Shown: positions 36,850 through 47,419, counted from the first letter of the stretch. The stretch: 64,000 nucleotides of DNA from Cognatishimia activa (GCF_017798205.1 NZ_CP060010.1:1860001-1924000), one strand, 5' to 3'. Translations and numbers: made by a program. The notes: generated from the sequence alone by a model not told the origin.

Positions 36850-36891
36850 CCGCGACGTTCACCTCGGAATGGGAACGTTTGCGGCTTTTTT
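36850..36891 (+). terminator. attenuator-type terminator in the str leader
   Basis: CCGC-GACGTTC pairs with GAACGTT-TGCGG, followed by six T. It lies after the promoter and 105 bp before rpsL, so transcription of the operon must read through it. This is the layout of a transcriptional attenuator. Confidence 0.55.
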
Positions 36892-36996
36892 GCTTTGGTC
36901 TGCAGGGATGTGGATCAGGTGAGGGACAGGACGGGTCAGAAATGTAACCGCTCGGGGTGACCCGGGCATAAGTTGAGAAACGGGAAAAGAGACCCT

Positions 36997-37368
36997 ATGC
37001 CAACGATTCAACAGCTGATCCGCAAACCGCGCCAGCCTAAAATCAAGCGCTCCAAGTCCCAGCACCTGGAGCAATGCCCACAGAAACGTGGCGTTTGCAC
37101 ACGCGTTTACACAACCACTCCTAAAAAGCCGAACTCCGCGATGCGGAAAGTTGCGAAGGTTCGCCTGACCAACGGCTACGAAGTGATCTCCTACATCCCA
37201 GGTGAAAGCCACAACCTTCAGGAACACTCTGTGGTTCTGATCCGCGGCGGCCGTGTAAAAGACCTTCCAGGTGTGCGTTACCACATCCTGCGTGGTGTTC
37301 TGGATACCCAGGGCGTCAAAGACCGTAAGCAACGTCGTTCCAAGTACGGCGCGAAGCGTCCTAAGTAA
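36997..37368 (+). CDS. rpsL: 30S ribosomal protein S12
   Basis: 123 aa from the ATG at 36997 ([13 protein letters not shown]). [23 protein letters not shown] and [11 protein letters not shown] carry the lysines (Lys43- and Lys88-type) whose change gives streptomycin resistance; both are wild type. S12 supports decoding at the A site. First gene of the str operon. Confidence 0.98.
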   Translation: MPTIQQLIRKPRQPKIKRSKSQHLEQCPQKRGVCTRVYTTTPKKPNSAMRKVAKVRLTNGYEVISYIPGESHNLQEHSVVLIRGGRVKDLPGVRYHILRGVLDTQGVKDRKQRRSKYGAKRPK

Positions 37369-37383
37369 GAAGGATATTTATAG

Positions 37384-37854
<471 letters not shown>

Positions 37855-37874
37855 TTCGAAAGGCTCATTGACAA

Positions 37875-39992
37875 ATGGCACGCGAATATACGCTGAACCA
37901 CTACCGTAACTTCGGTATCATGGCGCACATCGATGCAGGTAAAACCACCTGCTCCGAGCGCATCCTGTACTACACCGGTAAGTCTCACAACATTGGTGAG
38001 GTGCACGATGGTGCGGCCACCATGGACTGGATGGAGCAGGAACAAGAACGCGGGATCACCATCACCTCCGCTGCGACGACCACTTTCTGGGAGCGCACCG
38101 AAGATGGCCAAACCGCAGACACTCCTAAGCACCGTCTGAACATCATCGACACCCCAGGCCACGTTGACTTCACCATCGAAGTTGAACGCTCCCTCGCGGT
38201 TCTCGATGGTGCGGTTTGTGTTCTGGACGCAAACGCAGGTGTTGAGCCTCAGACTGAAACCGTTTGGCGTCAGGCTGACCGCTATTCTGTTCCACGGATC
38301 GTTTTCGTGAACAAAATGGACAAGATCGGCGCGGACTTCTTTAACTGCGTAAACATGATCGAAGACCGCACCGGCGCGCGTGCTGTTCCAGTAGGTATTC
38401 CTATTGGCGCAGAAACCGAGCTGGAAGGCCTTGTTGACCTCGTGACCATGCAAGAATGGGTTTATGAGGGCGAAGACCTCGGCGCATCTTGGGACAAGCG
38501 CGACATCCGCCCTGAGCTTCAGGACATGGCGAATGAGTGGCGCGAAAAGATGATCGAAACTGCCGTTGAGCAGGACGAAGAAGCCATGGAAGCTTATCTG
38601 GAGGGCGAAGAGCCATCCGTTGAAAAGCTGCGCGAGCTTCTGCGTAAGGGTACTCTGGCGCTGGACTTCGTTCCGGTTCTGGGCGGCTCTGCGTTCAAAA
38701 ACAAAGGTGTTCAGCCTCTCTTGAACGCTGTGATCGACTATCTGCCGTCCCCACTGGACGTTGTTGATTACATGGGCTTCAAACCAGGCGACGAAACTGA
38801 AACCCGTGACATCGCCCGCCGCGCGGACGACGAGATGGCGTTCTCTGGTCTGGCGTTCAAAATCATGAACGACCCATTCGTTGGCTCTCTGACCTTCACA
38901 CGTATCTACTCTGGTACGCTTGAGAAGGGCGACACCTTGCTGAACTCCACCAAAGGCAAGAAAGAGCGCATCGGTCGTATGATGATGATGCACTCCAACA
39001 ACCGTGAAGAAATCACCGAAGCATTTGCTGGTGACATCATCGCGCTTGCCGGTCTGAAAGACACCACAACCGGTGACACGCTCTGCGCTGTTAACGATCC
39101 TGTGGTTCTGGAAACCATGACCTTCCCAGATCCGGTGATCGAGATCGCGGTTGAGCCTAAGACCAAAGCTGACCAAGAGAAAATGTCTCAGGGTCTGCAG
39201 CGTCTGGCGGCCGAAGATCCATCCTTCCGTGTTGAGACTGACCTGGAATCCGGTCAGACCATCATGAAAGGCATGGGTGAACTTCACCTGGACATCCTTG
39301 TGGACCGTCTGAAGCGCGAATTCAAAGTCGAAGCGAACATTGGTGCGCCACAGGTTGCGTATCGTGAGACCATCGGCCACGAAGTTGAGCACACATACAC
39401 CCACAAGAAACAGTCTGGTGGTTCCGGTCAGTATGGTGAAGTTAAACTCATCATCACCCCAACCGAGCCAGGCGAGGGTTACTCCTTTGAATCCCGTATC
39501 GTTGGTGGTGCGGTTCCAAAGGAATACATCCCAGGTGTTGAAAAAGGCATCCAGTCTGTCATGGACAGCGGCCCTCTGGCTGGCTTCCCAGTGATCGACT
39601 TCAAAGTTGCTCTGATCGACGGTAAGTTCCACGACGTTGACTCCAGCGTTCTGGCGTTTGAGATCGCTTCCCGTATGTGTATGCGTGAAGGCATGCGTCT
39701 TGCTGGTGCGAAACTGCTTGAGCCAATGATGAAGGTCGAGGTTATCACTCCTGAAGAGTATACCGGCGGTATCATCGGTGACCTGACATCCCGTCGTGGT
39801 CAGGTGTCTGGTCAGGAACCACGCGGCAACGCTGTTGCGATTGACGCATTCGTTCCACTGGCAAACATGTTTGGTTACATCAACACACTGCGTTCCATGT
39901 CTTCGGGCCGCGCGCAGTTCACCATGCAGTTTGACCACTACGATCCAGTGCCAAACAACATCTCTGAAGAGATCCAAGCGAAATACGCATAA
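37875..39992 (+). CDS. fusA: translation elongation factor G
   Basis: 705 aa. GTPase motifs [35 protein letters not shown] and [10 protein letters not shown] occur in domain [15 protein letters not shown] is the switch I end. Domains II-V follow with no gap. Drives translocation of tRNAs and mRNA. 20 bp after rpsG, and separated from tuf by a pair of palindromic repeats. Confidence 0.98.
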   Translation: MAREYTLNHYRNFGIMAHIDAGKTTCSERILYYTGKSHNIGEVHDGAATMDWMEQEQERGITITSAATTTFWERTEDGQTADTPKHRLNIIDTPGHVDFTIEVERSLAVLDGAVCVLDANAGVEPQTETVWRQADRYSVPRIVFVNKMDKIGADFFNCVNMIEDRTGARAVPVGIPIGAETELEGLVDLVTMQEWVYEGEDLGASWDKRDIRPELQDMANEWREKMIETAVEQDEEAMEAYLEGEEPSVEKLRELLRKGTLALDFVPVLGGSAFKNKGVQPLLNAVIDYLPSPLDVVDYMGFKPGDETETRDIARRADDEMAFSGLAFKIMNDPFVGSLTFTRIYSGTLEKGDTLLNSTKGKKERIGRMMMMHSNNREEITEAFAGDIIALAGLKDTTTGDTLCAVNDPVVLETMTFPDPVIEIAVEPKTKADQEKMSQGLQRLAAEDPSFRVETDLESGQTIMKGMGELHLDILVDRLKREFKVEANIGAPQVAYRETIGHEVEHTYTHKKQSGGSGQYGEVKLIITPTEPGEGYSFESRIVGGAVPKEYIPGVEKGIQSVMDSGPLAGFPVIDFKVALIDGKFHDVDSSVLAFEIASRMCMREGMRLAGAKLLEPMMKVEVITPEEYTGGIIGDLTSRRGQVSGQEPRGNAVAIDAFVPLANMFGYINTLRSMSSGRAQFTMQFDHYDPVPNNISEEIQAKYA

Positions 39993-39999
39993 CCGGGGC

Positions 40000-40052
40000 G
40001 GCGGGCTGAAGCCCGCCCTACCCACAACCCGTAGGTCGGGCTTCAGCCCGAC
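40000..40052. repeat. REP-like palindrome pair between fusA and tuf
   Basis: GGCGGGCTGAAGCCCGCC followed by CTAC, then, inverted, GTAGGTCGGGCTTCAGCCCGAC at 40031-40052. The same paired arrangement is found between rplR and rpsE. It may stabilise mRNA ends or act as a spacer; fusA and tuf expression could be partly uncoupled. Confidence 0.7.
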
Positions 40053-40072
40053 ACCCCATTAAGGAGGCCATT

Positions 40073-41248
40073 ATGGCAAAGGAAAAGTTTGAACGTTCCA
40101 AACCGCACTGCAACATCGGCACCATCGGCCACGTTGACCACGGTAAAACCACTCTGACCGCAGCGATCACCAAGCAATTCGGTGACTTCAAAGCGTACGA
40201 CGAAATCGACGGCGCACCAGAAGAAAAAGCCCGCGGCATCACCATCTCGACTGCACACGTTGAGTATGAAACCGAAGCACGTCACTACGCACACGTCGAC
40301 TGCCCAGGCCACGCTGACTATGTGAAAAACATGATCACCGGTGCGGCGCAGATGGACGGCGCGATCCTGGTTGTGAACGCAGCTGACGGCCCTATGCCTC
40401 AGACTCGTGAGCACATCCTGCTGGGCCGCCAGGTTGGCATCCCTGCAATGGTTGTTTTCATGAACAAAGTTGACCAGGTTGACGACGAAGAGCTGCTTGA
40501 GCTGGTTGAAATGGAAATCCGCGAGCTGCTGTCTGAGTATGAATTCCCAGGCGACGACATCCCTGTGATTGCTGGCTCCGCTCTGGCGGCTCTGGAAGAT
40601 CGCGACGCAAACATCGGTTCCGAGAAAATCGCAGAGCTGATGGCGGCTGTTGACGAGTACATCCCACAGCCTCCACGTGCGACTGACCAGCCGTTCCTGA
40701 TGCCAATCGAAGACGTGTTCTCGATCTCTGGTCGTGGTACCGTTGTGACCGGCCGTGTTGAGCGTGGGGTGATCAACGTTGGCGACGAAATCGAAATCGT
40801 CGGCATCAAAGACACTCAGAAAACCACCTGTACTGGTGTTGAGATGTTCCGCAAGCTGCTGGACTCTGGTGAAGCCGGCGACAACATCGGTGCGCTGCTG
40901 CGTGGTGTTGACCGTGAAGCCGTTGAGCGTGGCCAGGTTCTGTGTAAGCCAGGTTCCGTTCAGCCTCACACCAAGTTCGAAGCAGAAGCTTACATTCTGA
41001 CCAAAGAAGAAGGTGGTCGTCACACCCCATTCTTCGCGAACTACCGTCCACAGTTCTACTTCCGTACAACTGACGTCACCGGCACCGTAAACCTGCCTTC
41101 CGGCACAGAAATGGTTATGCCAGGCGACAACCTGAAGTTCGACGTTGAGCTGATCGCACCAATCGCGATGGAAGCAGGTCTGCGCTTCGCGATCCGCGAA
41201 GGCGGCCGCACCGTTGGTTCCGGTGTTGTGTCCAAGATCACTGAGTAA
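40073..41248 (+). CDS. tuf: translation elongation factor Tu
   Basis: 391 aa, preceded by [48 protein letters not shown] and [11 protein letters not shown] are the GTPase motifs. Domains II and III end in [13 protein letters not shown]. Delivers aminoacyl-tRNA to the ribosome. Last gene of the str unit here. A second tuf copy elsewhere is usual in proteobacteria but cannot be judged from this window. Confidence 0.98.
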   Translation: MAKEKFERSKPHCNIGTIGHVDHGKTTLTAAITKQFGDFKAYDEIDGAPEEKARGITISTAHVEYETEARHYAHVDCPGHADYVKNMITGAAQMDGAILVVNAADGPMPQTREHILLGRQVGIPAMVVFMNKVDQVDDEELLELVEMEIRELLSEYEFPGDDIPVIAGSALAALEDRDANIGSEKIAELMAAVDEYIPQPPRATDQPFLMPIEDVFSISGRGTVVTGRVERGVINVGDEIEIVGIKDTQKTTCTGVEMFRKLLDSGEAGDNIGALLRGVDREAVERGQVLCKPGSVQPHTKFEAEAYILTKEEGGRHTPFFANYRPQFYFRTTDVTGTVNLPSGTEMVMPGDNLKFDVELIAPIAMEAGLRFAIREGGRTVGSGVVSKITE

Positions 41249-41258
41249 GGACGTGGCG

Positions 41259-41280
41259 GTGGGGTAAAACCCCACCCTAC
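41259..41280. repeat. single REP-like palindrome after tuf
   Basis: GGTGGGGTAAAACCCCACC followed by CTAC: same build as the palindromes at 40000 and 54016 but with a T/A core instead of CTTCAG. Near-identical to the one at 48563. Confidence 0.6.
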
Positions 41281-41293
41281 GCAAGACTTACGG

Positions 41294-41324
41294 AAAGGCC
41301 GTCCTATGGGGCGGCCTTTCTTTG
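41294..41324 (+). terminator. rho-independent terminator after tuf
   Basis: AAAGGCCGTCC pairs with GGGCGGCCTTT, followed by CTTT. Ends the str operon transcript. Confidence 0.75.
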
Positions 41325-41412
41325 TTGGCGATTTGCGTAAAGACTTGAACCTTGCTGAAACGGCTTTTGCTCTGGATAGTTGCCTTTACGCCGACACTGA
41401 AAGGAGCCTTCA

Positions 41413-41859
41413 ATGACCAAGTCTGACACGTTAGTTGAACCAAACTCCGTGCATGCCGACGTGTCGAAGGAAATAGAAGAAAACCTGCTTGCTTCGCTCG
41501 CCGTTTTGAATTCTCAATCAATGAACTCCACCATCGTACTCACTAAAAGAGCCTCTGGGGGAAAGCTGCTGGCCGGAGTTTCAGGAACAACGTCTTATGG
41601 ATGGTTCTTGGTGAAACTAATGTGGGTTGACGAGGAACATAGAAGAACTGGTATCGGCACAACGCTAATGCAAGAAGCAGAGCAGCGTGCCAAATCGCTG
41701 GGGTGTCATGGCGCATGGTTAGATACGTCAAACCCAAAGGCTCACGAGTTCTATCTTCGTCTCGGGTATTCTGATTTCGGCAAGTTGAGCAACCCACCGG
41801 GCAATGAACCATTGGGACACTGTCGTTGGTTCATGAAGAAGGTCCTTCGGCCGGAATAA
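41413..41859 (+). CDS. GNAT-family N-acetyltransferase
   Basis: 148 aa, RBS AAAGGAG. The acetyl-CoA-binding motif A is clear (VDEEHRRTGIGTTLMQEAEQRAKSLGC, with R-x-x-G-x-G). It is followed by motif B (SNPKAHEFYLRLGYSDFG). The acceptor substrate is unknown. A stand-alone insertion between tuf and rpsJ, with codon use less biased than the ribosomal genes around it. Confidence 0.85.
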   Translation: MTKSDTLVEPNSVHADVSKEIEENLLASLAVLNSQSMNSTIVLTKRASGGKLLAGVSGTTSYGWFLVKLMWVDEEHRRTGIGTTLMQEAEQRAKSLGCHGAWLDTSNPKAHEFYLRLGYSDFGKLSNPPGNEPLGHCRWFMKKVLRPE

Positions 41860-41935
41860 TCTAATTTTGTTCGGGAGTACTCTGGTTTTTTAAAGCGGTC
41901 TTTTGAATTCAATCCGGAACAAGGCGCATAGCGCC

Positions 41936-42072
41936 GCCGGGCAGCGCCCGACCTCCCGCACGGGAGGGCGCTATCGCCAACGTTTCGGCATACGCTACGA
42001 TCAAAGAATGCGGATAGATAATCCGCCCCACGCCATCAAAGCGCGCCCACCCGAGGTCGGGCGCTGCCCGGC
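41936..42072. repeat. 137-bp palindromic element upstream of rpsJ
   Basis: A perfect 20-bp inverted repeat (41936-41955 against 42053-42072) encloses two smaller hairpins: CCTCCCG/CGGGAGG at 41952-41967 and GCGGAT/ATCCGC at 42010-42026. This is the build of a miniature palindromic element. No gene inside. It sits just before the S10 promoter. Confidence 0.6.
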
Positions 42073-42095
42073 CTGCAAACCCTCATAAAAACCCC

Positions 42096-42124
42096 TTGCC
42101 AACAAGGCCCTCGCGCCATATACC
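42096..42124 (+). promoter_or_regulatory. S10 operon promoter
   Basis: TTGCCA, a 17-bp spacer and TATACC, 119 bp before rpsJ. Needed because the tuf terminator and the GNAT gene separate rpsJ from the str promoter. Confidence 0.55.
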
Positions 42125-42147
42125 GCGCGAGTTCTCAATAGAACGCT

Positions 42148-42171
42148 AAGGCGGGGTGATTCCCGCCTTTT
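42148..42171 (+). promoter_or_regulatory. S10 leader hairpin with T-run
   Basis: AAGGCGGG pairs with CCCGCCTT and ends in TTTT, between promoter and rpsJ. A small hairpin GTTCT/AGAAC precedes it. It resembles an attenuator; in E. coli L4 controls the S10 leader, but here the link is only by position. Confidence 0.45.
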
Positions 42172-42242
42172 CGGGTTCGATGAGGGTTCGCGGTGGTCGC
42201 AGATCCTCCTCTCAACTCCAACGCCTAAAAAAGGCTGACGAA

Positions 42243-42551
42243 ATGCAAAGTCAAAACATTCGCATTCGGCTGAAGGCTTTCGATTACCGTGTACTGGACG
42301 CCAGCACTCAGGAAATCGTTAACACTGCAAAGCGCACTGGCGCTGATGTGCGTGGCCCGATCCCTCTGCCCAATAAAATCGAGAAATTCACCGTTCTGCG
42401 TGGTCCACACGTAGACAAGAAATCTCGTGATCAGTTCGAGATCCGTACGCACAAGCGTCTGCTCGACATCGTGAACCCAACCCCACAGACCGTTGACGCG
42501 CTGATGAAGCTCGATCTGGCGGCGGGCGTTGACGTTCAGATCTCTGTTTAA
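42243..42551 (+). CDS. rpsJ: 30S ribosomal protein S10
   Basis: 102 aa from the ATG at 42243 ([19 protein letters not shown]), the usual length in this group; upstream codons are leader. [39 protein letters not shown] is the conserved loop region that also contacts NusB and NusG. First gene of the S10 operon. Confidence 0.98.
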   Translation: MQSQNIRIRLKAFDYRVLDASTQEIVNTAKRTGADVRGPIPLPNKIEKFTVLRGPHVDKKSRDQFEIRTHKRLLDIVNPTPQTVDALMKLDLAAGVDVQISV

Positions 42552-42562
42552 GGGGGCTGAAC

Positions 42563-43288
42563 ATGCGTTCCGGAATTATCGCGAAGAAAGTGGGCATGAC
42601 CCGCTTGTTCATGGAAGACGGCAAGCAGATCCCTGTGACCGTTCTTTCCCTTGATGGTCTGCAAGTTGTAGACCAGCGCACCGCAGACCGCGACGGCTAT
42701 ACCGCTGTTCAGCTCGGCGCCGGTGCAGCCAAAGCCAAGCGTACCTCTAAAGCGATGCGTGGCCATTTTGCGAAAGCAAAAGTCGAGCCTAAGCGCAAAG
42801 TTGCAGAGTTCCGCGTGAGCGAAGACAACCTGATCGAAGTCGGCGCAGAAATCTCTGCCGAGCACTTTGTTCTGGGTCAGAAAGTCGACGTTGCGGGCAC
42901 ATCTATCGGTAAAGGTTTTGCCGGTGCGATGAAGCGCCACAACTTCGGTGGTCTGCGCGCGTCTCACGGTGTGTCTATCTCTCACCGTTCGCATGGCTCC
43001 ACAGGTCAGTGTCAAAACCCAGGCCGCGTTTTCAAAGGTAAGAAAATGGCAGGTCACATGGGTGCGGTTCGCGTCACAACGCAGAACCTTGAGGTTGTCA
43101 AAACCGACGCCGACCGTGGTCTTGTGTTCATCAAAGGCGCCGTACCTGGCTCCAAAGGTGGCTGGGTGACCGTTAAGGATGCCGTCAAAAAGAAACTGCC
43201 TGAGAACGTGCCGTTCCCAGCCGCAGTGAAATCTGCTGCAACTGAAGCACCTGCTGAAGAAGCACCTGCGGAAGGTGGTGAAGCATGA
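42563..43288 (+). CDS. rplC: 50S ribosomal protein L3
   Basis: 241 aa. [29 protein letters not shown] at the start, and the long loop [40 protein letters not shown], are L3 hallmarks. A C-terminal Ala/Glu/Pro-rich tail of about 20 residues ([13 protein letters not shown]) is longer than in E. coli. Overlaps rplD by four bases. Confidence 0.97.
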   Translation: MRSGIIAKKVGMTRLFMEDGKQIPVTVLSLDGLQVVDQRTADRDGYTAVQLGAGAAKAKRTSKAMRGHFAKAKVEPKRKVAEFRVSEDNLIEVGAEISAEHFVLGQKVDVAGTSIGKGFAGAMKRHNFGGLRASHGVSISHRSHGSTGQCQNPGRVFKGKKMAGHMGAVRVTTQNLEVVKTDADRGLVFIKGAVPGSKGGWVTVKDAVKKKLPENVPFPAAVKSAATEAPAEEAPAEGGEA

Positions 43289-43902
43289 AACTTGATGTGA
43301 TCAAACTGGACGGCGGCAAAGCCGGTTCCGTTGAGCTCTCTGAGGACCTGTTCGGTCTGGAGCCTCGCGCGGACATCCTGCACCGTGTGGTCCGTTGGCA
43401 GCGTAACAACGCGCAAGCCGGCACCCACAAGGTAAAGACCCGTTCCGAGACCTCTTACTCCACCAAAAAGATCTATCGCCAAAAAGGCACCGGCGGCGCA
43501 CGCCACGGTGACCGTAACGCGCCGATCTTCCGCGGTGGTGGCATCTACAAAGGTCCTGTTGTCCGTTCCCACGGCCACGACCTGCCGAAGAAGTTCCGCA
43601 AGCTGGGCCTCAAGCACGCACTGAGCGCGAAAGCGAAAGCAGGCGAGCTGGTTGTGATCGAAGACGCAGCCGCAGAAGGCAAGACCGCTGCTCTGGCCAA
43701 ACAGGTGAAGAACCTGGGCTGGAAACGTGCTCTGGTCATCGACGGTGCTGAAGCGAACGCAGAGTTCAAGAAAGCAGCCGCAAACATTGAAGGTCTGGAT
43801 ATCCTGCCAACAATGGGCGCAAACGTTTATGACATCCTCAAGCGTGACACTCTTGTGATCACCAAAGCAGGTGTCGAAGCACTGGAGGCTCGACTGAAAT
43901 GA
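43285..43902 (+). CDS. rplD: 50S ribosomal protein L4
   Basis: 205 aa. The extended loop [35 protein letters not shown] lines the exit tunnel. Overlaps both neighbours by four bases (ATGA), so the L3-L4-L23 block is translationally coupled. L4 is the S10-operon repressor in E. coli. Confidence 0.97.
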   Translation: MKLDVIKLDGGKAGSVELSEDLFGLEPRADILHRVVRWQRNNAQAGTHKVKTRSETSYSTKKIYRQKGTGGARHGDRNAPIFRGGGIYKGPVVRSHGHDLPKKFRKLGLKHALSAKAKAGELVVIEDAAAEGKTAALAKQVKNLGWKRALVIDGAEANAEFKKAAANIEGLDILPTMGANVYDILKRDTLVITKAGVEALEARLK

Positions 43903-44195
43903 GCGCGAAGGCAGAACACTACGACGTGATCCGCAAGCCGGTCATCACTGAAAAAGCGACCATGGCGTCTGAAAACGGCGCGGTTGTTTTCGAAGTGGCG
44001 ATCGACAGCAACAAACCTCAGATCAAAGAGGCCGTAGAGGCTCTGTTTGGTGTAAAGGTCAAAGCGGTTAACACCACGATCACCAAAGGTAAAACCAAAC
44101 GCTTCCGTGGCATCCAGGGTAAGCGTAAGGACGTGAAAAAAGCATATGTGACGCTCGAAGAGGGCAACACAATCGACGTGTCCACCGGACTGTAA
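43899..44195 (+). CDS. rplW: 50S ribosomal protein L23
   Basis: 98 aa. [47 protein letters not shown] is the full family core. It docks trigger factor and SRP at the tunnel exit. Followed by a strong terminator, so rplB and later genes are not in the same transcript. Confidence 0.97.
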   Translation: MSAKAEHYDVIRKPVITEKATMASENGAVVFEVAIDSNKPQIKEAVEALFGVKVKAVNTTITKGKTKRFRGIQGKRKDVKKAYVTLEEGNTIDVSTGL

Positions 44196-44218
44196 GTCGT
44201 TTTTCACGATTGATTTGG

Positions 44219-44247
44219 AAAACCCCGGCCTCGGCTGGGGTTTTTCG
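44219..44247 (+). terminator. rho-independent terminator after rplW
   Basis: AAAACCCCGGCC pairs with GGCTGGGGTTTT, followed by one more T. It interrupts the classical S10 operon. Confidence 0.85.
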
Positions 44248-44318
44248 CATTTGTTGATCCTGATCAGGGACCGCGTCAGCCTTGGCACGTAAACTGACCT
44301 CAATGTGAGGAGTTAACG

Positions 44319-44708
44319 ATGCTGAAAATTACCAAACCAAGTGACAATCGCGTGGATCTGGAACTTTCTGGAACGCTGGATGCCGGGAGTATGCGCGACG
44401 CCCTTTCTGAGTTGATTGAAAAATCCGAAGGGGTGAGCAGCGGGAAGATGCTCTATAAGATCTCCGGTTTTGCTTTCCCGACCTTGGGGGCGATCGGGGT
44501 CGAGATGGGATATGTGCCGAAACTCTTTGGGCTCTTGGGGAAGTTTGACAAATGCGCGGTGATGTCTGACGCCGCCTGGATCCGCACCGCTGCCGAGCTT
44601 GAGGGGCGCATGTTTCCAGGCATCGACATAAAGGCCTTTGGGATGGAGGACGGCGATGCGGCAGAAGCGTGGCTGGCGCAAGACCGCGGCCATTCGATGC
44701 CGGTTTAG
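44319..44708 (+). CDS. SpoIIAA-like (STAS/SEC14-type) protein
   Basis: 129 aa, RBS GAGGAG. The chain has the pattern of the SpoIIAA-like family: LELSGTLDAGSMRDALSELIEK, a central KMLYKISGFAFPTLGAIG, then CAVMSDAAWIRTAAELEGRMFPGIDIKAFGMEDGDAAEAWL. Distantly related to STAS domains; many members may bind lipids. The anti-sigma antagonist Ser of true SpoIIAA is not evident. Function unknown. Inserted between rplW and rplB. Confidence 0.75.
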   Translation: MLKITKPSDNRVDLELSGTLDAGSMRDALSELIEKSEGVSSGKMLYKISGFAFPTLGAIGVEMGYVPKLFGLLGKFDKCAVMSDAAWIRTAAELEGRMFPGIDIKAFGMEDGDAAEAWLAQDRGHSMPV

Positions 44709-44869
44709 CGGTTTCATTTGACCTAAAGAAGGGCGTCGGATAGCTGCGGTGGTGCTACGTTATAGTTTATCGACCTCTTCTCCTTCACCGGCGTTTTGCA
44801 TTCGATCTTGCCAAGACGCTGGCCGGGCTGCCGCCTGATGTGGGCAGCACTTTCATAGGAGACGACGGG

Positions 44870-45076
44870 ATGGCCTCTGGCACCGTGAAATGGTTCAACG
44901 AAACTAAAGGCTAAGGTTTTATCGCACCTGAGGATGGCGGTAAGGACGTGTTCGTGCACATCCGTGCGCTGGAGCAATCTGGTCTGCGCACGCTGGCGGA
45001 CAATCAGAAGGTCAGCTACGAGCTGCAATCCGGCCGTGACGGCCGCGAGAGCGCTGTGGATCTGGCGCTGGTTTAA
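44870..45076 (+). pseudogene. cold-shock protein gene with in-frame stop at codon 15
   Basis: Reads as a complete 68-residue CspA-type protein: MASGTVKWFNETKG, stop, GFIAPEDGGKDVFVHIRALEQSGL and so on to ALV. The stop is TAA at 44912-44914, exactly where the RNP1 motif KGYGFI needs Tyr (TAC or TAT), so a single base change explains it. RBS AGGAG, the rest of the frame and a downstream terminator are intact. No later start could rescue the RNA-binding motifs. Either a very recent loss or a sequencing error. Cold-shock proteins are single-stranded nucleic-acid chaperones. Confidence 0.85.
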
Positions 45077-45098
45077 GCTGTGCCGATAGAGAGACTGA

Positions 45099-45126
45099 GG
45101 AACCCCTGCGCGAGCGGGGTTTTTTT
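45099..45126 (+). terminator. rho-independent terminator after the cold-shock gene
   Basis: AACCCCTGC and GCGGGGTT (one bulge) with loop GCGA, followed by a run of T. Confidence 0.8.
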
Positions 45127-45153
45127 AGATTCTAAATTCATTGGAGTGCAATT

Positions 45154-45513
45154 TTGGCGGAAGAAAAATTCGTCTATACGATTGAAGACTTAGAAAAGGC
45201 AAAGTTAGATCTGGATCGATGGCAGCGTCGCTCTGACAATGATCGGTCTAACAATCCGAATAAATATCTGTCAGACATCAGAGAAGCTAGAGATAGAGTA
45301 CGTTTTATTGAATCTCATCTAAAAGCAATGGGCGTTTTAGAGCGAACTCCGGAAGAGATACTCAAACAAAGTTTGGATAGTGCGTTTCCGAATGCCAAAA
45401 GCAAAGAAGTGGTTTCGTTCAACGGGCGTAGATTCCAGAGAATTTTTGAACCTTTGGGTCGAAGTAGATCTGGCAAGGTTTCAAGGTGGGATTCTAAGTG
45501 GCTTGAGCTTTAA
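45154..45513 (+). CDS. hypothetical helical protein (119 aa)
   Basis: TTG start nine bases after GGAG. Highly charged and helical: DLEKAKLDLDRWQRRSDNDRSNN, then YLSDIREARDRVRFIESHLKAMG, with a basic C terminus. Lower G+C and unbiased codons compared with the ribosomal genes around it suggest acquisition by transfer. I do not recognise the family. Confidence 0.55.
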   Translation: MAEEKFVYTIEDLEKAKLDLDRWQRRSDNDRSNNPNKYLSDIREARDRVRFIESHLKAMGVLERTPEEILKQSLDSAFPNAKSKEVVSFNGRRFQRIFEPLGRSRSGKVSRWDSKWLEL

Positions 45514-45568
45514 GGGATAGCGCGGGGTTGATCTGCTGCGCGGAATCAAGGCCGCAGGCCGCCGCGCC

Positions 45569-45602
45569 AAGCGCCGTCCCGCCCCCATGGGGCGGCGCTT
45601 TT
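45569..45602 (+). terminator. terminator-like hairpin after the 119-aa gene
   Basis: AAGCGCC pairs with GGCGCTT, with an inner CGCCCC/GGGGCG stem, followed by TT. Short T-run. Confidence 0.5.
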
Positions 45603-45724
45603 GGATACGGTGTGGTGGCTGGATAGGGCTGACGGGTTTGGCGGGGATTAAGAGGTGGATTGAAGCGTTGGAAGCGCCACCCCGCGGACCGGCTTTGCAA
45701 CGTTGGATTTAAAGGTAATCCCCA

Positions 45725-45753
45725 TTGCCACCACCCCCCATCCCTGCTAAACG
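45725..45753 (+). promoter_or_regulatory. candidate rplB promoter
   Basis: TTGCCA, a 17-bp spacer and TAAACG, identical hexamers to the rplK promoter. It gives the rplB-rplP block its own start. Confidence 0.55.
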
Positions 45754-45910
45754 CAGCCATCGCTTCCGGCCTCAGATTCGTTCTGGGGCCTGTTGCTTTT
45801 TTCTTGGGCACCTTCGGGGGCCTATAATTCTGCCACCTTCGGGGGGCTTACATCGCGGGTTAGGGACCTCATAAGCCCATCTCGCACTGCTAAAACGGAA
45901 GACAGTAAAC

Positions 45911-46753
45911 ATGGCACTCAAGTCGTATAAACCGACGACGCCGGGCCAGCGTGGGCTGGTTCTGATCGACCGTTCGGAGCTTTGGAAAGGACGTCCTGTC
46001 AAATCCCTTACCGAGGGTTTGACCAAGTCGGGCGGCCGGAACAACACCGGACGGATCACTTCTCGTCGTCGTGGCGGTGGCGCAAAGCGTCTGTACCGGA
46101 TCGTTGATTTCAAACGCAACAAGTTTGATGTCGCGGCAACTGTAGAGCGGATCGAATACGACCCGAACCGGACCGCGTTCATCGCACTAATCAAGTATGA
46201 AGATGGCGAGCAAGCCTACATCCTGGCGCCTCAGCGTCTGGCAGTTGGCGATCAGGTCATCGCGTCTGCGAAAGCGGACATCAAGCCGGGCAACGCAATG
46301 CCGTTCTCTGGCATGCCTATTGGTACCATCATCCACAACATCGAGCTGAAACCAGGCAAAGGCGGCCAGATCGCCCGTGCAGCTGGTACTTATGCTCAGT
46401 TTGTTGGTCGTGACGGTGGCTACGCTCAGATCCGCCTGTCTTCGGGCGAACTGCGCATGGTCCGTCAGGAATGCATGGCCACCATCGGTGCGGTATCCAA
46501 CCCAGACAACTCTAACCAGAACTACGGTAAAGCTGGTCGTATGCGCCACAAAGGCATCCGCCCGTCCGTCCGTGGTGTTGTTATGAACCCGATCGACCAC
46601 CCTCACGGTGGTGGTGAAGGTCGTACTTCTGGTGGTCGTCACCCAGTGACACCTTGGGGTAAGCCAACCAAAGGCAAGCGCACCCGCAACAAGAACAAAG
46701 CGTCGCAAAAGCTTATTATCCGCTCGCGTCACGCCAAGAAGAAAGGGCGTTAA
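45911..46753 (+). CDS. rplB: 50S ribosomal protein L2
   Basis: 280 aa. [25 protein letters not shown] begins the protein. The catalytic-centre loop with [36 protein letters not shown] contains the conserved His of the peptidyl-transferase region. Binds 23S rRNA and bridges to the 30S. First gene of a block of five ribosomal genes. Confidence 0.98.
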   Translation: MALKSYKPTTPGQRGLVLIDRSELWKGRPVKSLTEGLTKSGGRNNTGRITSRRRGGGAKRLYRIVDFKRNKFDVAATVERIEYDPNRTAFIALIKYEDGEQAYILAPQRLAVGDQVIASAKADIKPGNAMPFSGMPIGTIIHNIELKPGKGGQIARAAGTYAQFVGRDGGYAQIRLSSGELRMVRQECMATIGAVSNPDNSNQNYGKAGRMRHKGIRPSVRGVVMNPIDHPHGGGEGRTSGGRHPVTPWGKPTKGKRTRNKNKASQKLIIRSRHAKKKGR

Positions 46754-46756
46754 GAT

Positions 46757-47035
46757 ATGTCTCGCTCTGTTTGGAAAGGTCCTTTTGTCGACTCTTATGT
46801 CCTCAAAAAGGCAGAAGCGGCTCGCGAAAGCGGTCGCAACGAAGTGATCAAGATCTGGTCCCGTCGTTCCACCATCCTGCCACAATTCGTTGGCCTGACT
46901 TTTGGTGTGTACAACGGTCAGAAGCATGTTCCTGTTAACGTCACCGAAGACATGATCGGTCAGAAGTTCGGCGAATACTCTCCGACTCGTACCTATTATG
47001 GCCACGCGGCTGACAAAAAAGCGAAACGGAAGTAA
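46757..47035 (+). CDS. rpsS: 30S ribosomal protein S19
   Basis: 92 aa. [19 protein letters not shown] and [48 protein letters not shown] cover the family. Forms a head complex with S13. Three bases separate it from rplB. Confidence 0.98.
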   Translation: MSRSVWKGPFVDSYVLKKAEAARESGRNEVIKIWSRRSTILPQFVGLTFGVYNGQKHVPVNVTEDMIGQKFGEYSPTRTYYGHAADKKAKRK

Positions 47036-47038
47036 GTC

Positions 47039-47419
47039 ATGGGCAAGGCAAAAAACCCCCGCCGCGTGGCAGATAACGAAGCAATGGCAAAACTGCGCAT
47101 GCTCCGTACTTCCCCGCAGAAACTGAACCTGGTTGCTGGCATGATCCGCGGCAAGAAAGTTGAGAAGGCTCTGACCGACCTGACTTTCTCCAACAAGCGT
47201 GTCGCAGCAGACGTGAAGAAATGTCTTCAGTCCGCGATTGCCAATGCTGAAAACAACCACAACCTGGATGTCGACGAGCTGATCGTGGCAGAGGCTTACG
47301 TAGGTAAGAACCTGACCATGAAGCGCGGTCGCCCTCGGGCCCGTGGTCGTTTCGGTAAGATCATCAAGCCATTTGCTGAGATCACCATCAAGGTGCGTCA
47401 AGTTGAGGAGCAAGCCTAA
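47039..47419 (+). CDS. rplV: 50S ribosomal protein L22
   Basis: 126 aa. [33 protein letters not shown] starts the globular part. The beta-hairpin reaching into the exit tunnel ([15 protein letters not shown]) is wild type. The last base overlaps the rpsC start. Confidence 0.97.
   Translation: MGKAKNPRRVADNEAMAKLRMLRTSPQKLNLVAGMIRGKKVEKALTDLTFSNKRVAADVKKCLQSAIANAENNHNLDVDELIVAEAYVGKNLTMKRGRPRARGRFGKIIKPFAEITIKVRQVEEQA

Larger units (their letters stand above)
45514..45910. other. 397-bp gap before rplB with terminator and promoter
   Basis: No gene seen. It holds a terminator-like hairpin (45569-45602), a candidate promoter (45725-45753) and a leader of about 150 nt with repeated CACCTTCGGGGG motifs (45809 and 45836) before rplB. 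Confidence 0.6.
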
